Notes: generated by a model not told the origin, from the letters alone. Shown: positions 49,696-59,613, counted from the first letter of the stretch. The stretch is 64,000 nt of DNA from Gallionella sp. (GCA_028689145.1 JAQTWT010000008.1:1-64000); one strand, 5' to 3'. Numbers and translations are program-made.

Positions 49696-50271
49696 ATGAC
49701 TACGATACGTTTGATTGTCGGCCTGGGTAACCCCGGGCGCGAATATGAAGCCACCCGGCACAACGTCGGCTTCCGGTGGGTGGATGAACTCGCGCGCCTG
49801 CAAAACCTGAATTTCAAGAGCGAGGCCAAGTTTCATGGATTGGCCGCGCGCGGTCAGTTGCACGGGCATGAAATATTGCTGTTGAAGCCGCAGACCTTCA
49901 TGAACGTGAGCGGGCGAGCCGTCGGCGCGCTGGCACAGTTTTACAAGATCGTTCCGGCGGAAATTCTGGTGGTGCACGATGAACTTGATCTATCGCCCGG
50001 CGTGGCACGCCTGAAGATGGGCGGCGGACATGGCGGGCACAACGGCTTGAAGGACATCATCGCGCATCTCGGCAGCAAGGATTTCTGGCGGCTGCGCCTC
50101 GGCATCGGCCACCCCGGCGAGCGCGCCGAAGTATCAAATTACGTGTTGAACGACCCGCGCAAAGAAGAGCGCGAGTTGATCGACGCAGCCATGCAGCGCG
50201 CGCTGGATATCGCGCATCTGGCTATCGAAGGAAAAACCGAAGCGGCGATGTTGAAGCTGCATAGTGCCTGA
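49696..50271 (+). CDS. pth: Peptidyl-tRNA hydrolase
   Basis: 191 residues: [22 protein letters not shown] with the catalytic His, [16 protein letters not shown] and [20 protein letters not shown]. It recycles peptidyl-tRNA. ATG 49696 is the family start. Confidence 0.97.
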   Translation: MTTIRLIVGLGNPGREYEATRHNVGFRWVDELARLQNLNFKSEAKFHGLAARGQLHGHEILLLKPQTFMNVSGRAVGALAQFYKIVPAEILVVHDELDLSPGVARLKMGGGHGGHNGLKDIIAHLGSKDFWRLRLGIGHPGERAEVSNYVLNDPRKEERELIDAAMQRALDIAHLAIEGKTEAAMLKLHSA

Positions 50272-50338
50272 GGATCGAGCAATTAGGATCGAGGATCGAG
50301 TTAGAGGCGGTGTAGAGGGTTTTTCTCGATCCTCAATC
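50272..50338. repeat. GGATCGAG-type repeat between pth and ychF
   Basis: Copies of GGATCGAG on the left and CTCGATCCTCAATCC on the right make a loose inverted repeat. The same motif family fills the yebC/ruvC junction at 39326-39456. Confidence 0.7.
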
Positions 50339-50382
50339 CTTATGTGTTGCAGCGTAAATTACTATTTGAAAAGAGCACAATC

Positions 50383-51474
50383 ATGAGTTTGAAATGCGGA
50401 ATTGTCGGTTTGCCTAATGTGGGTAAATCCACCCTGTTTAATGCACTGACCAAGGCGGGCATTGCTGCGGAAAACTATCCGTTCTGCACCATCGAGCCGA
50501 ACGTCGGCATCGTCGAAGTGCCCGATCCGCGCATGAGCGAGCTGGCGAAGATCGTCAAGCCTCAACGTATGCAGCCGGCCATCGTCGAGTTTGTCGATAT
50601 TGCCGGGTTGGTGGCGGGTGCCTCCAAAGGGGAAGGTCTGGGCAACCAGTTCCTCGCCAACATCCGCGAGACCGACGCCATTGTCAACGTGGTGCGCTGC
50701 TTTGATGACGAGAACGTGGTGCATGTGGCGGGCAAGGTCGATCCGCTGTCCGACATTGAAGTCATTCTCACCGAACTGGCGCTGGCCGATATGGCTGTTG
50801 TGGAGCGCACCATCCAGCGCGACGGCAAGAAAGCCAAGTCCGGCGATAAAGACGCGCAGAAGCTGGTCGCGATTCTGGAAAAACTATTGCCGCATCTGAA
50901 CGAAGGCAAGCCGGCACGCACCTTCAACTTGAGTGACGACGACAAGCAAATCATCAAGCCGCTGTGCCTGCTCACCATCAAACCGGCGATGTACGTCGGC
51001 AACGTGCTTGAAGACGGTTTCGAGAATAATCCGCATCTGGATCGCCTGCGCGAACACGCGGCGAAGGAGGGGGCACCCGTGGTCGCGCTGTGTGCCAAGA
51101 TCGAAGCCGAACTGGCCGACTTGGACGAGGCCGACAAGCTCGAATTTCTCGCCGACCTCGGTCTCGACGAACCGGGTCTGAATAAGCTCATCCGCACCGG
51201 CTACGATCTGCTCGGTCTGCAAACCTACTTTACCGCAGGCGTAAAAGAAGTGCGCGCCTGGACCATTCACAAGGGCGACACCGCGCCGCAGGCGGCGGGC
51301 GTGATCCACACCGATTTCGAGAAAGGCTTTATCCGCGCGCAGACCATTTCTTATGCCGATTTCATTGCCTGCGGCGGCGAGGCGGGTGCCAAGGAAAAGG
51401 GTAAAATGCGCGTGGAAGGCAAGGAATACATCGTGCAGGATGGCGATGTGATGAATTTTCTGTTCAACGTCTAA
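50383..51474 (+). CDS. ychF: YchF/OLA1-type translation-associated GTPase
   Basis: 363 residues: [26 protein letters not shown], switch region [25 protein letters not shown], coiled-coil insert and C-terminal TGS domain (about 278-361, ending [20 protein letters not shown]). The non-canonical specificity motif fits the ATP-preferring YchF subfamily. The pth-ychF order is widely conserved. Confidence 0.97.
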   Translation: MSLKCGIVGLPNVGKSTLFNALTKAGIAAENYPFCTIEPNVGIVEVPDPRMSELAKIVKPQRMQPAIVEFVDIAGLVAGASKGEGLGNQFLANIRETDAIVNVVRCFDDENVVHVAGKVDPLSDIEVILTELALADMAVVERTIQRDGKKAKSGDKDAQKLVAILEKLLPHLNEGKPARTFNLSDDDKQIIKPLCLLTIKPAMYVGNVLEDGFENNPHLDRLREHAAKEGAPVVALCAKIEAELADLDEADKLEFLADLGLDEPGLNKLIRTGYDLLGLQTYFTAGVKEVRAWTIHKGDTAPQAAGVIHTDFEKGFIRAQTISYADFIACGGEAGAKEKGKMRVEGKEYIVQDGDVMNFLFNV

Positions 51475-51503
51475 TTTATTTTGACTAACGTCTAACACGC
51501 CCA

Positions 51504-52577
51504 ATGCCACATTCCCGACAACCAGTCTTGCCGCACAATACTCCTGCCAGTATATTGCAATCGGTTGCGGTTCTTACTGCGCAGCGGGATCGCGAACTGC
51601 TGGCACGAACTTTGGTAAGCACGTTGTCCGGGCTGATTCATAGTCACCGCATCACGATGTATCGTGTCTTGCCGACCGATCAGGGCGAAGAAGCGATTTT
51701 GGTGGCGGAAGCTTGCAGCCGGACGGATGATGCATCAGTTCATCCCGAGGTTCATATTGCAATTCGGGATCGGGCAGATTTTAATTCTGTTTTTCATTCT
51801 GGGAAAGATTCCGGGCAGCAGCTAAACAATAAAAATTGGCTGTCGGTTTATCCCATTGTTGGCGAACACGGCGTGGTCGGTTTGGTTGAGCTAATCTCGG
51901 AAGAGAATAGTAATACGGACAGGCAACTCGTTCTGGCGCTATTGAAAGTCTATAGCAACTACCAGCTTATCCTCGATGAGAGCGAAACCGACACACTCAC
52001 CGGTCTGCTCAATCGCCGTACTTTCGATAACAAGATAGAAGAAATTATTGCGGAACACTCCGCACCGGATGAAGCGCAAATTGGTGCGGGTACGCAGCAT
52101 CCGGCACGGCGTAAAGATGTGCCGGAATTGCCGCACTGGCTGGCTATTATTGATATTGATTTCTTCAAGCGTATCAACGACAAATTCGGGCATTTGTATG
52201 GCGATGAGGTGTTGCTATTGCTGTCGCGCAGTATGCAGCGCATCTTCCGGCAACGCGACAAATTGTTCCGTTTTGGCGGCGAGGAATTTATTGTTGTTCT
52301 GGATAGAACCGGCGAGGAAAACGCGAAGGGGGTGCTGGATCGTTTTCGTGTGGCAATCGAGCAATATGATTTTCCGCAGGTCGGCCAGGTAACGATCAGT
52401 ATCGGCTTCGTTCGACTGGATAAGGTTGACGTTTCTTCGGTCATTATCGGCCGTGCGGATCAGGCGCTGTATTACGCGAAACACCACGGCAGAAATCAGG
52501 TTTGTTGTTACGAGGATCTGGTTGCCGAAGGCAAGCTGGAGAGTGAACACTATTCGGGTGATGTGCAGCTGTTTTAA
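51504..52577 (+). CDS. Diguanylate cyclase with GAF-like sensor domain
   Basis: 357 residues, soluble. Residues about 15-155 look like a GAF-type sensor (VAVLTAQRDRELLARTLVST, WLSVYPIVGEHGVVGLVELI). The GGDEF domain (about 162-335) contains GGEEF at 258-262, with an RQRD inhibitory site five residues before the RFGG segment. An insertion of about 20 residues (near 193-212, PDEAQIGAGTQHPARRKDVP) follows LLNRRTF, longer than usual. Expected to make cyclic-di-GMP. Confidence 0.9.
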   Translation: MPHSRQPVLPHNTPASILQSVAVLTAQRDRELLARTLVSTLSGLIHSHRITMYRVLPTDQGEEAILVAEACSRTDDASVHPEVHIAIRDRADFNSVFHSGKDSGQQLNNKNWLSVYPIVGEHGVVGLVELISEENSNTDRQLVLALLKVYSNYQLILDESETDTLTGLLNRRTFDNKIEEIIAEHSAPDEAQIGAGTQHPARRKDVPELPHWLAIIDIDFFKRINDKFGHLYGDEVLLLLSRSMQRIFRQRDKLFRFGGEEFIVVLDRTGEENAKGVLDRFRVAIEQYDFPQVGQVTISIGFVRLDKVDVSSVIIGRADQALYYAKHHGRNQVCCYEDLVAEGKLESEHYSGDVQLF

Positions 52578-52658
52578 CCGCACAGCATCCTTCCGTGTCG
52601 GCCATAGATTACGTACTTTTGCCAGTCATGTTTTGGCGGTCCGAAGCCCCAAGCAAAA

Positions 52659-53360
52659 CTATTGGAAGAGCCCCTTGATTGCGCTGCCAACCTTGCCGGT
52701 AACCGATGTCAGACTGTCGAAACTGAAACCCGCGGTGAGCTTTTTCTTGAGCGCGCTGGTAATAACCTGACCCAATTCGCCCGGCGTGACACCGCCTTTT
52801 GCTTTGCCAATGTCTTTGAGCGCGATATCCGGTAAAGGAATGACAACGGTCTTGCCGGCAAGGATCGGTGCGCTGGCTTGGGCTTTCGCATCGAGGACGA
52901 GGAATTGCCCGACGATCAGTTTTTTCCCGCCGGTATTTTTCTCCTCCGGCTTTGCCGGGCCGAGATAAGCGGCGATGTTCTTCTGGATGGCATCGAAGTT
53001 GGTCAGCGTGTCACCCTTTTCATAGATTATATCGGGAGCGGCAATCTCAATTTTGCGTATCAAGACGGCATCATTGGTCAGCGTGCTCATATCCACCGCC
53101 ACATCGATTCTGGCGACTTTGAGAGCGTGCGATGTCTTGAATCCGGCCGGATTGCCGATTTCCATATTGCTGATAATGCACTGGCCATCGGTCGTGCGTA
53201 TTTCCACTTTGCCGACCTTGACGCTGGCTCCGGTCATGGCGCTGCCATAGTGTTCTATGCCGTCTTTGACCAAACCGTCCAGCGAGCCGCGTACAAAGAA
53301 CATTACGCCGGTGAGCAACAATGCGGCGACAGCAACAGCGATCAGGAGTTTTTTAATCAC
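52659..53360 (-). CDS. AsmA-like membrane-anchored periplasmic protein
   Basis: 233 residues: one N-terminal membrane helix (about 4-24), then a beta-rich periplasmic domain with VKVGKVEIRTTDGQCIISNM and LTNDAVLIRKIEIAAPDIIYE, the pattern seen at the start of AsmA/DUF748-type proteins. It is much shorter than full AsmA. The family bridges or modulates envelope lipid transport; no specific function can be assigned here. Confidence 0.7.
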   Translation of the reverse strand: MIKKLLIAVAVAALLLTGVMFFVRGSLDGLVKDGIEHYGSAMTGASVKVGKVEIRTTDGQCIISNMEIGNPAGFKTSHALKVARIDVAVDMSTLTNDAVLIRKIEIAAPDIIYEKGDTLTNFDAIQKNIAAYLGPAKPEEKNTGGKKLIVGQFLVLDAKAQASAPILAGKTVVIPLPDIALKDIGKAKGGVTPGELGQVITSALKKKLTAGFSFDSLTSVTGKVGSAIKGLFQ

Positions 53361-53410
53361 GGCAGTTTCCTTTGATGATTTGCGCCGCTGAATTATATCC
53401 GGCGCGGGAT

Positions 53411-54127
53411 TTATCCGCCCAGATAGGCGCGCTGTACGGCATCGCTGCCAAGCAGTTCGTCCGATGCGCCGGACAGGGTGATGGTGCCGCTTTCCATTAC
53501 GTAACCGCGGTTGGCGGCTTGCAGGGCAAGCCTCGCATTCTGTTCGACCAGAAGAATACTCATCCCCAGCGCCGCGATGTCGCGGATGGTCTCGAAAATT
53601 TTCTGTACCATCAGCGGAGCCAGACCCATGCTGGGTTCGTCCAGCATCAGCAGGCGCGGACGGCTCATCAGCGCGCGCGCCATCGCGACCATCTGCTGTT
53701 CGCCGCCGGATAGCGTTCCGGCAAGCTGATTGCGGCGTTCGGCAAGGCGCGGGAATAAGGCGTACATGCGTTCCAGATCGGTGGCAATTTCATGTTGGTC
53801 GTTGCGGCTGTATGCGCCCATCAACAGGTTATCGGCGATGGTGAGACGCGCGAATATGCCTCGCCCTTCAGGAACCAGCGCTATGCCCAGCGTTACGCGC
53901 CGGTGGGCGGCAATATCGTTCAGGCTGTTGCCGTCGTAATGGATCTGCCCGCCAGCGGGATGGAGCAGGCCGGCCAGCGTTTTCAGCGTGGTGGTTTTGC
54001 CCGCGCCGTTGCTGCCGATCAGCGCGACCAGCTCGCCGGGGGCAATATGCAGGTCGATGCCTTTTACCGCATGGATACCGCCGTAGGCGACTTGCAGATC
54101 GCGTATTTCGAGCAGTCGGTCACTCAT
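53411..54127 (-). CDS. livF: Branched-chain amino acid ABC transporter ATPase LivF
   Basis: 238 residues: Walker A GSNGAGKTT, signature LSGGEQQM, Walker B LLMLDEPSMGLAP (the SMGLAP form is typical of LivF). Its start overlaps the livG stop by 8 bp. It drives import with LivG, LivH and LivM. Confidence 0.94.
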   Translation of the reverse strand: MSDRLLEIRDLQVAYGGIHAVKGIDLHIAPGELVALIGSNGAGKTTTLKTLAGLLHPAGGQIHYDGNSLNDIAAHRRVTLGIALVPEGRGIFARLTIADNLLMGAYSRNDQHEIATDLERMYALFPRLAERRNQLAGTLSGGEQQMVAMARALMSRPRLLMLDEPSMGLAPLMVQKIFETIRDIAALGMSILLVEQNARLALQAANRGYVMESGTITLSGASDELLGSDAVQRAYLGG

Positions 54128-54896
54128 TTCCGCCTCCCAGATAAGCAGCGATCACGGCGGCATCTTTGCGCACTTGTTCCGGTACACCTTCGGCGATTTT
54201 TTTGCCGTAATCAAGCACTGCAATGCGGTCGCACAGCCCCATGATGAGTTTGACATCGTGTTCGATTAGCAGCACGGTGATGCCGCCGGTGCGGATGGTT
54301 TGCAGCAGTGATTTAAGGCTTTCGGTTTCGGTGGCATTCATGCCTGCGGCAGGTTCGTCGAGCGCCAGCAGCAACGGTTCGGTCGCCAAAGCACGCGCGA
54401 TTTCGAGGCGGCGCTGCTCGCCGTAGGACAGATGTTTTGCCAGCGTCTGGCCGGGTTTGTCGATGCCAACATAGTGCAGCAATTCGGTGGCACGTCGGGT
54501 GATGGCACGCTCTTCGTTGCGTGTGGCGCGGTTGCGCAGCAGCGCACCGAACACTCCGGCACGGGTGCGCAGGTGGCGGCCGATCATCACGTTCTCCAGC
54601 GCGGTGAGGTTGGCGAACAGGCGGATGTTCTGGAAGGTGCGCGCGATACCGGCCTGCGCCAGCACATGCGGTTTACCGGCCTGATAGCTGTTGCCATTAA
54701 ACTGAAATTCGCCCGAACTCGCCTGATATAGTCCGGTAATCACGTTGAACAGTGTGGTTTTGCCCGCGCCGTTCGGGCCGATCAAGCCGTAGATTTCCCC
54801 GCGCCGGATGTGCAGCGACACTCCGGACAATGCGCTCAATCCGCCGAACTGTTTGCCGATGGAGGAGAGCTGCAGCAAAGGGGTTGTTGCTGTCAT
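54120..54896 (-). CDS. livG: Branched-chain amino acid ABC transporter ATPase LivG
   Basis: 258 residues: Walker A GPNGAGKTT, signature LSYGEQRRLEIARAL, Walker B LLALDEPAAGMN (the PAAGMN form is the LivG mark) and IEHDVKLIMGLCDRI. ATG 54896 is used; the longer frame upstream runs into the inverted repeat at 54920-54999. Confidence 0.95.
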   Translation of the reverse strand: MTATTPLLQLSSIGKQFGGLSALSGVSLHIRRGEIYGLIGPNGAGKTTLFNVITGLYQASSGEFQFNGNSYQAGKPHVLAQAGIARTFQNIRLFANLTALENVMIGRHLRTRAGVFGALLRNRATRNEERAITRRATELLHYVGIDKPGQTLAKHLSYGEQRRLEIARALATEPLLLALDEPAAGMNATETESLKSLLQTIRTGGITVLLIEHDVKLIMGLCDRIAVLDYGKKIAEGVPEQVRKDAAVIAAYLGGGNE

Positions 54897-54919
54897 ACCA
54901 TCCCCGTTTCGTCGGATAG

Positions 54920-54999
54920 GTAGGATGGGTGGAGCGCAGCGCAACCCATCATTCCACGGTAATAAATTGATGGGTTACGCTGCGCTCCACCCATCCTAC
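54920..54999. repeat. Inverted repeat inside the liv operon (GTAGGATGGGT type)
   Basis: Arms of 31 bp (54920-54950 and 54969-54999), GTAGGATGGGTGGAGCGCAG and its complement, differ at one or two positions. This is a widespread bacterial palindrome family. It sits in the 112 bp between livM and livG, which otherwise overlap closely with neighbours. Confidence 0.92.
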
Positions 55000-55008
55000 A
55001 AAATTGCG

Positions 55009-56136
55009 TCATACCACCCCCGCCTCGTCGCTATCCAGCTCGCGGCGGCGCACGCGCGACGGCCACAGTCCGGCCGGACGATACAGCATCATCACGATCA
55101 GTGCGCCGCCGAACAGCAGCATGCGCAAACTTTCCGGATCGACCAGCGTCTTGCCGAACAGCGCCTGTTGCAGCGGCACCACGCTGTGGCGCAAGATTTC
55201 CGGCAAAATGGCGAGCAGCACGCCGCCGAGTATCACCCCGGCGATGTTGCCCATGCCGCCCAGCACTACCATGCACAACACCATGATCGATTCCATCAGG
55301 CTGAAGCTTTCCGGGCTGACGAAGCCCTGAAATCCGGCGAACAATGTGCCGGATATGCCGCCGAACATTGCGCCCATTGCAAACGCCAGCAGCTTGAGGT
55401 TGCGCGTGTTGATACCCATTGCCGAGGCTGCGATTTCATCTTCGCGGATCGCCATCCACGCGCGTCCGATGCGCGATTTTTCCAGACGCTGCGAAATGAC
55501 GATCACCAGTGCGGTGAAGGCCAGGAACAGATAAAAATACAGATGTACCGAGGGCAGCGCGATGCCGAAGATTCCCTGCGTGGCGTTCAGCGAGATATCG
55601 CCCATGCGGATCGGGTCGATGCGGCTGATGCCCTGCGGGCCGTTGGTCAGGTTGAACGGCGCGTTCAGGTTGTTCAGGAAGATGCGGATAATTTCGCCGA
55701 AACCGAGCGTGACAATGGCCAGATAATCGCCGCGCAGCCGCAGTGTTGGCGCGCCGAGCAATACGCCGAAACCGCCCGCAACCAAGGCTGCCAGCGGCAG
55801 CACGATCCAGAACGACAAATGGATGCCGTCCGGGAATAACATCGGAAAGGCAATGGCCAGATGCGGCGAGCCGGTCAGCGCGTAACAATACGCACCGACC
55901 GCGAAGAAGGCGATATAGCCCAGATCGAGCAGACCCGCATAGCCGACCACGATGTTCAGGCCGAGCGCCAGCATGATGTAGAGCATCGCGAAATCCGCGA
56001 TGCGCACCCAGCCACGCCCGAGCAGCGCGTCGGTGATGAACGGCAATAGCAGCAATGCGCCCAACAGCAGCCAAAACATCACTTGCCGTTGGTGTTTGCC
56101 GCCGTGCGTCAGGAATTGTCTAAGCGCGTTCGGCAA
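55009..56136 (-). CDS. livM: Branched-chain amino acid ABC transporter permease LivM
   Basis: 375 residues with eight to nine membrane helices; NIVVGYAGLLDLGYIAFFAVGAY and GRAWMAIREDEIAASAMGIN are the conserved LivM blocks. Its start overlaps the end of livH by 17 bp. Confidence 0.95.
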   Translation of the reverse strand: MPNALRQFLTHGGKHQRQVMFWLLLGALLLLPFITDALLGRGWVRIADFAMLYIMLALGLNIVVGYAGLLDLGYIAFFAVGAYCYALTGSPHLAIAFPMLFPDGIHLSFWIVLPLAALVAGGFGVLLGAPTLRLRGDYLAIVTLGFGEIIRIFLNNLNAPFNLTNGPQGISRIDPIRMGDISLNATQGIFGIALPSVHLYFYLFLAFTALVIVISQRLEKSRIGRAWMAIREDEIAASAMGINTRNLKLLAFAMGAMFGGISGTLFAGFQGFVSPESFSLMESIMVLCMVVLGGMGNIAGVILGGVLLAILPEILRHSVVPLQQALFGKTLVDPESLRMLLFGGALIVMMLYRPAGLWPSRVRRRELDSDEAGVV

Positions 56137-57043
56137 TACGCTCTCCCAATAACCCGGACGGCCTGAACACCAGCACGGCGATCAGCACGAAGAAGGCAAA
56201 CACGTCCTGATAGTTGCTGCCGAGGAATCCGCCGGTCATATCGCCGATATAGCCGGCACCCAGACTCTCGATCAGACCGAGCAGCAGCCCGCCCAGCATC
56301 GCACCGCGCAGGTTGCCGATGCCGCCCAGCACCGCGGCGGTAAAGGCTTTCAGCCCGAGCAAAAAGCCCATGTAGTAATGGGCCAGACCGTAGTTGGCGC
56401 TGACCATCAACCCCGCCACGGCGGCCAGCGCCGAGCCGAGCATGAAGGTCACGGAGATCACGCGGTTAATGTCCACCCCCATCAGTTGCGCGGCATGCTG
56501 ATTCTCCGCTACGGCGCGCATCGCCCGCCCCAGCCGGGTACGGTGCACCACCACCATCAAGCTCGCCATGATCGCCAAAGCCATGACGAAGATGATGATC
56601 TGGATATCGTTGATGATCGCGCCGCCGATCAGGTGCGATTGATTGTCGATCAATTGCGGGAATGCGTGGTATTGGCGTCCCCAGATCATCATGGCGAGAT
56701 TCTGCAACACGATGGATACGCCGATTGCAGTAATTAGCGGTGCCAGGCGCGGCGCATGGCGCAACGGGCGGTAGGCGACACGCTCGATGCTGTAGCCCAA
56801 TGCCATACAGCCCAGTATCGCCAATATCAGGCTGAGCGGCAAAGCCAGCAATGGCGGCACGCCCCAGCCCAGCATTGCGGTCAGCGCGGAAAGCGCCAGC
56901 ATCGCGCCGACCATCACCACTTCGCCGTGCGCGAAGTTGATCAGGCCGAGAATGCCGTACACCATGGTGTAGCCGAGCGCGACCAGCGCGTAAACGCTGC
57001 CTTGCACAAGTCCGTTGATTATTTGTTGAAGAAATATCTCCAT
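56120..57043 (-). CDS. livH: Branched-chain amino acid ABC transporter permease LivH
   Basis: 307 residues, about eight membrane helices. QIINGLVQGSVYALVALGYTM, GLINFAHGEVVMVGAM and GRAMRAVAENQHAAQLMGVD are LivH signatures. It pairs with LivM in the membrane channel. Confidence 0.95.
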   Translation of the reverse strand: MEIFLQQIINGLVQGSVYALVALGYTMVYGILGLINFAHGEVVMVGAMLALSALTAMLGWGVPPLLALPLSLILAILGCMALGYSIERVAYRPLRHAPRLAPLITAIGVSIVLQNLAMMIWGRQYHAFPQLIDNQSHLIGGAIINDIQIIIFVMALAIMASLMVVVHRTRLGRAMRAVAENQHAAQLMGVDINRVISVTFMLGSALAAVAGLMVSANYGLAHYYMGFLLGLKAFTAAVLGGIGNLRGAMLGGLLLGLIESLGAGYIGDMTGGFLGSNYQDVFAFFVLIAVLVFRPSGLLGERIAERA

Positions 57044-57064
57044 AAAAAATGCAATTTAGACCCT

Positions 57065-57136
57065 GTAGGGGCGCGATTCATCGCGCCCAAATATATTCAT
57101 GCATCAAAAGAAGGGCGCGATGAATCGCGCCCCTAC
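57065..57136. repeat. Inverted repeat between livH and livK (GTAGGGGCG type)
   Basis: Perfect 24-bp arms, GTAGGGGCGCGATTCATCGC... at 57065-57088 and the complement at 57113-57136. Same family as the element at 41814-41883. Confidence 0.92.
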
Positions 57137-57192
57137 GATTTTTAACTATGGATTGAAAAATTAAATAACACGTTTTCTCATCACGATCCGTA

Positions 57193-58377
57193 TCAATGTG
57201 CCGCCGGAGCAATTGCGCCGAGTGTTTCCAGCGCTTGCCACTTGCCTTGCTGTACTTGATACAGGGTAATGGCACCGCCCTTTAAATCGCCTTTTCCATC
57301 AAACTGAATGTTTGCCGTGACCCCGTCGTGTGAAACATTGGCAAGTGCGGGCAGATATTTTGCGGGTTCGACCGAATCGGCTTTTTGCATTGCGGCGATC
57401 ATCACGTTCACCGCATCGTAACAATAAGGTGCATACAACTGGATCGGCTGGTACTTGGCGACGAAGCGCGTTTCAAATTCTTTCCCGCCCGGCATTTTGG
57501 CCAGCGGCACACCCGGCAGCGAGGCATAAGCGCCTTCTGCGGCATCACCCGCCAATTTGATAAATGCCGGTGTATAACCGCCGTCACCCATCATGAATTT
57601 CAGCTTCAGCGCGAGGGCTTTGATCTGTTTTGCCATTGGCCCCGCCTGCGGATCCATGCCGCCATAGAACAGCAGATCCGGCTGTTTGCCCTTTACGGCG
57701 GTCAGTACTGCGGTAAAGTCCACAGCCTTGTCGTTGGTATATTCGCGCGCCACGATTTGCGCGCCGTTCGCCTGTGCCGCCTTGATAAATTCGTCCGCCA
57801 GCCCCTGTCCGTAGGCAGTGCGGTCATCGATTACCGCGATTTTTTTCGCGCCGAGATTTTTCGCTGCATATTCGCCCAGTACACGGCCTTGCTGCGCATC
57901 GTTTGCCATTACGCGGAACGCCGTCTTGAAACCTTGTGCGGTGTAATTAACCGCGGTGGCGGAAGGGGATATCTGCACGATACCGTTGTCGCTGTAGATT
58001 TTCGATGCGGGGATGGTGGTGCCGGAGTTGAGATGGCCGATGATGGCGCTGACCTTGTTGTCCACCAGTTTCTGCGCAACGATGGTGGCGGTCTTCGGGT
58101 CGGCTTGATCGTCTTCGCTGATCAGTTCAAAATGCACCTTGCGCCCGCCGATCACTAGACCCTTGGCATTGGCCTCGTCTATCGCCATGCGCGTGCCGCT
58201 TTCGTTGTCTTTGCCGATATGCGCCTGATTGCCGGTCAGCGGCGCGGCGGCCCCGATCTTTACCACCAGATCGCCGCTGGCTGCGGCCTGATCTGAAGCG
58301 GATTTGCCGCATGCGGACAGTATCAATATTGAAACGGCAACGAACAGCAGACGGGTGAGTACAGAATGAAATGGCAT
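57193..58377 (-). CDS. livK: Branched-chain amino acid-binding protein, lipoprotein form
   Basis: 394 residues. The signal peptide ends in LILSACGKS, a lipobox, so the binding protein is lipid-anchored rather than free. VKIGAAAPLTGNQAHIGKDNESG and SAIIGHLNSGTTIPASKIY are typical of the periplasmic-binding type I fold. First gene of the livKHMGF series. Confidence 0.93.
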   Translation of the reverse strand: MPFHSVLTRLLFVAVSILILSACGKSASDQAAASGDLVVKIGAAAPLTGNQAHIGKDNESGTRMAIDEANAKGLVIGGRKVHFELISEDDQADPKTATIVAQKLVDNKVSAIIGHLNSGTTIPASKIYSDNGIVQISPSATAVNYTAQGFKTAFRVMANDAQQGRVLGEYAAKNLGAKKIAVIDDRTAYGQGLADEFIKAAQANGAQIVAREYTNDKAVDFTAVLTAVKGKQPDLLFYGGMDPQAGPMAKQIKALALKLKFMMGDGGYTPAFIKLAGDAAEGAYASLPGVPLAKMPGGKEFETRFVAKYQPIQLYAPYCYDAVNVMIAAMQKADSVEPAKYLPALANVSHDGVTANIQFDGKGDLKGGAITLYQVQQGKWQALETLGAIAPAAH

Positions 58378-58460
58378 GGTTGATTTCCTGAAAAATGCTT
58401 AGTGGCTTTCTTGCGGATTATGCGGAGCAGGGAGGCTGCCTGTCAATTCAATGCACAACA

Positions 58461-58487
58461 AAAAAGCCGGCTTGCGCCGGCTTTTTT
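58461..58487 (-). terminator. Intrinsic terminator after the cytochrome c gene
   Basis: AAAAAGCCGG and CCGGCTTTTT flank a 6-base centre, 34 bp downstream (minus strand) of the cytochrome stop codon. The A/T ends make it usable in both directions. Confidence 0.85.
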
Positions 58488-58520
58488 GAGAATTGCTGTT
58501 GATTCCTAATCAGGACAGGC

Positions 58521-58841
58521 TTACTTTGCCAGACCCAGAATAAAGTCAACAACTTCTTTTCTATCAGCATCGCTCATTTTTGGACTAGCAGGCATAGGCA
58601 TCGCACCCCATACGCCGCTACCGCCCTTGGCGATCTTTTGATCCAGATGAGCAGCCGCTTTGGCATCGCCCTTGTATTTTTTGGAAACTTCCGCCCAAGC
58701 TGGGCCGACCACCTTCTTGTCGATTGCATGACAAGCGGTGCAGTTGTTCTTCTTGGCGACTGCCGGCATGTCTGTCGCCAGTGCGCTGCCTGCAATCATC
58801 AAACCTGCTGCTGCAATCATGCTTACAATTATTGATTTCAT
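58521..58841 (-). CDS. Class I cytochrome c (c551/c5-like), short
   Basis: 106 residues: signal peptide (about 1-22), heme site CTACH near residues 33-37, and WGAMPMPASPKMSDAD with the methionine axial ligand. A small periplasmic electron carrier. It shares long runs of identity with the cytochrome domain of the neighbour at 58991-59575 (AxDKKVxGPAW, KIAKGGxGVWG), so the pair arose by duplication. ATG 58841 is chosen for the signal peptide. Confidence 0.93.
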   Translation of the reverse strand: MKSIIVSMIAAAGLMIAGSALATDMPAVAKKNNCTACHAIDKKVVGPAWAEVSKKYKGDAKAAAHLDQKIAKGGSGVWGAMPMPASPKMSDADRKEVVDFILGLAK

Positions 58842-58990
58842 GTGTTTTCTCTCCCGTTTTATGATGAAAAACTTAAACAATGTGAAGGTCTTGCCCTCGC
58901 CGATGATTCTAAATCAACCCCGTCCTATTTGCCAACCAACTTTTTGGACGGTAAGGCAATAACGCAATACCGTGGTATTGCGTTGACAGC

Positions 58991-59575
58991 TTATTTTATA
59001 GACAGCACGAATCTGGACAAGGTCTTGCGGTCTGCCTCGCTGATTTGCGGGAACGGTGTCATGGGTATGACACCCCACACACCGCCGCCGCCTTTGGCGA
59101 TCTTGTTCGCCAGTTTGGCTTCGGCACCCGTATCACCCCGATATTTGGCTGCCACCTCCTTCCATGCCGGGCCGATCACCTTTTTATCAATGGCGTGACA
59201 GGTAAAGCAATTGTTCTTTTTTGCTAATTGCATTGCGGCTGCCTGGGACAACGCCGCATCAGCTTTGGCTTCCGGTTTGGCCGCTATCGCCGCAGCAGGT
59301 GCTGCGACTGCGGCCGCGACCGCTGGTTTGATGTTCTCAGCCGGTTTTCGATTTTGTGTCGCTGTTTGGGTAGTTGTAGTCTGACCAGCATGTTTTTTGA
59401 GGTGACAAGGTTTACCATTCTTAGTTACGCAATCCTTCTGGTGTTTTACGGTCTTCGGTTTGGCTGCTGGCGCGGCTTTTTTCGCACTGGGCGCAACGAC
59501 CGGTTCGGCAGCGATCGCTTGCGCGGCATACAACGCCGCCAGTAGTGACAATGCCACCAGATTGCTGGTTTTCAT
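58991..59575 (-). CDS. Class I cytochrome c with long Ala/Pro/Lys linker
   Basis: 194 residues. Signal peptide (about 1-22), a low-complexity linker of about 95 residues rich in Ala, Pro and Lys, and a cytochrome c domain with heme site CFTCH and WGVIPMTPFPQIS. The linker contains CVTKNGKPCH, two cysteines and a histidine but not a CxxCH heme site. The linker may tether the heme domain to the envelope (inference). AAGGAG sits 8 bases before ATG 59575. Confidence 0.92.
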   Translation of the reverse strand: MKTSNLVALSLLAALYAAQAIAAEPVVAPSAKKAAPAAKPKTVKHQKDCVTKNGKPCHLKKHAGQTTTTQTATQNRKPAENIKPAVAAAVAAPAAAIAAKPEAKADAALSQAAAMQLAKKNNCFTCHAIDKKVIGPAWKEVAAKYRGDTGAEAKLANKIAKGGGGVWGVIPMTPFPQISEADRKTLSRFVLSIK

Positions 59576-59613
59576 GATCAATCTCCTTAATATAGGGTTA
59601 AAAAACGAAAGTG

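Noticed and set aside
54808-55839. 343-codon plus-strand open frame
   Set aside because: It is antisense to livG and livM and crosses the inverted repeat; His/Gln-rich composition is typical of a shadow frame.
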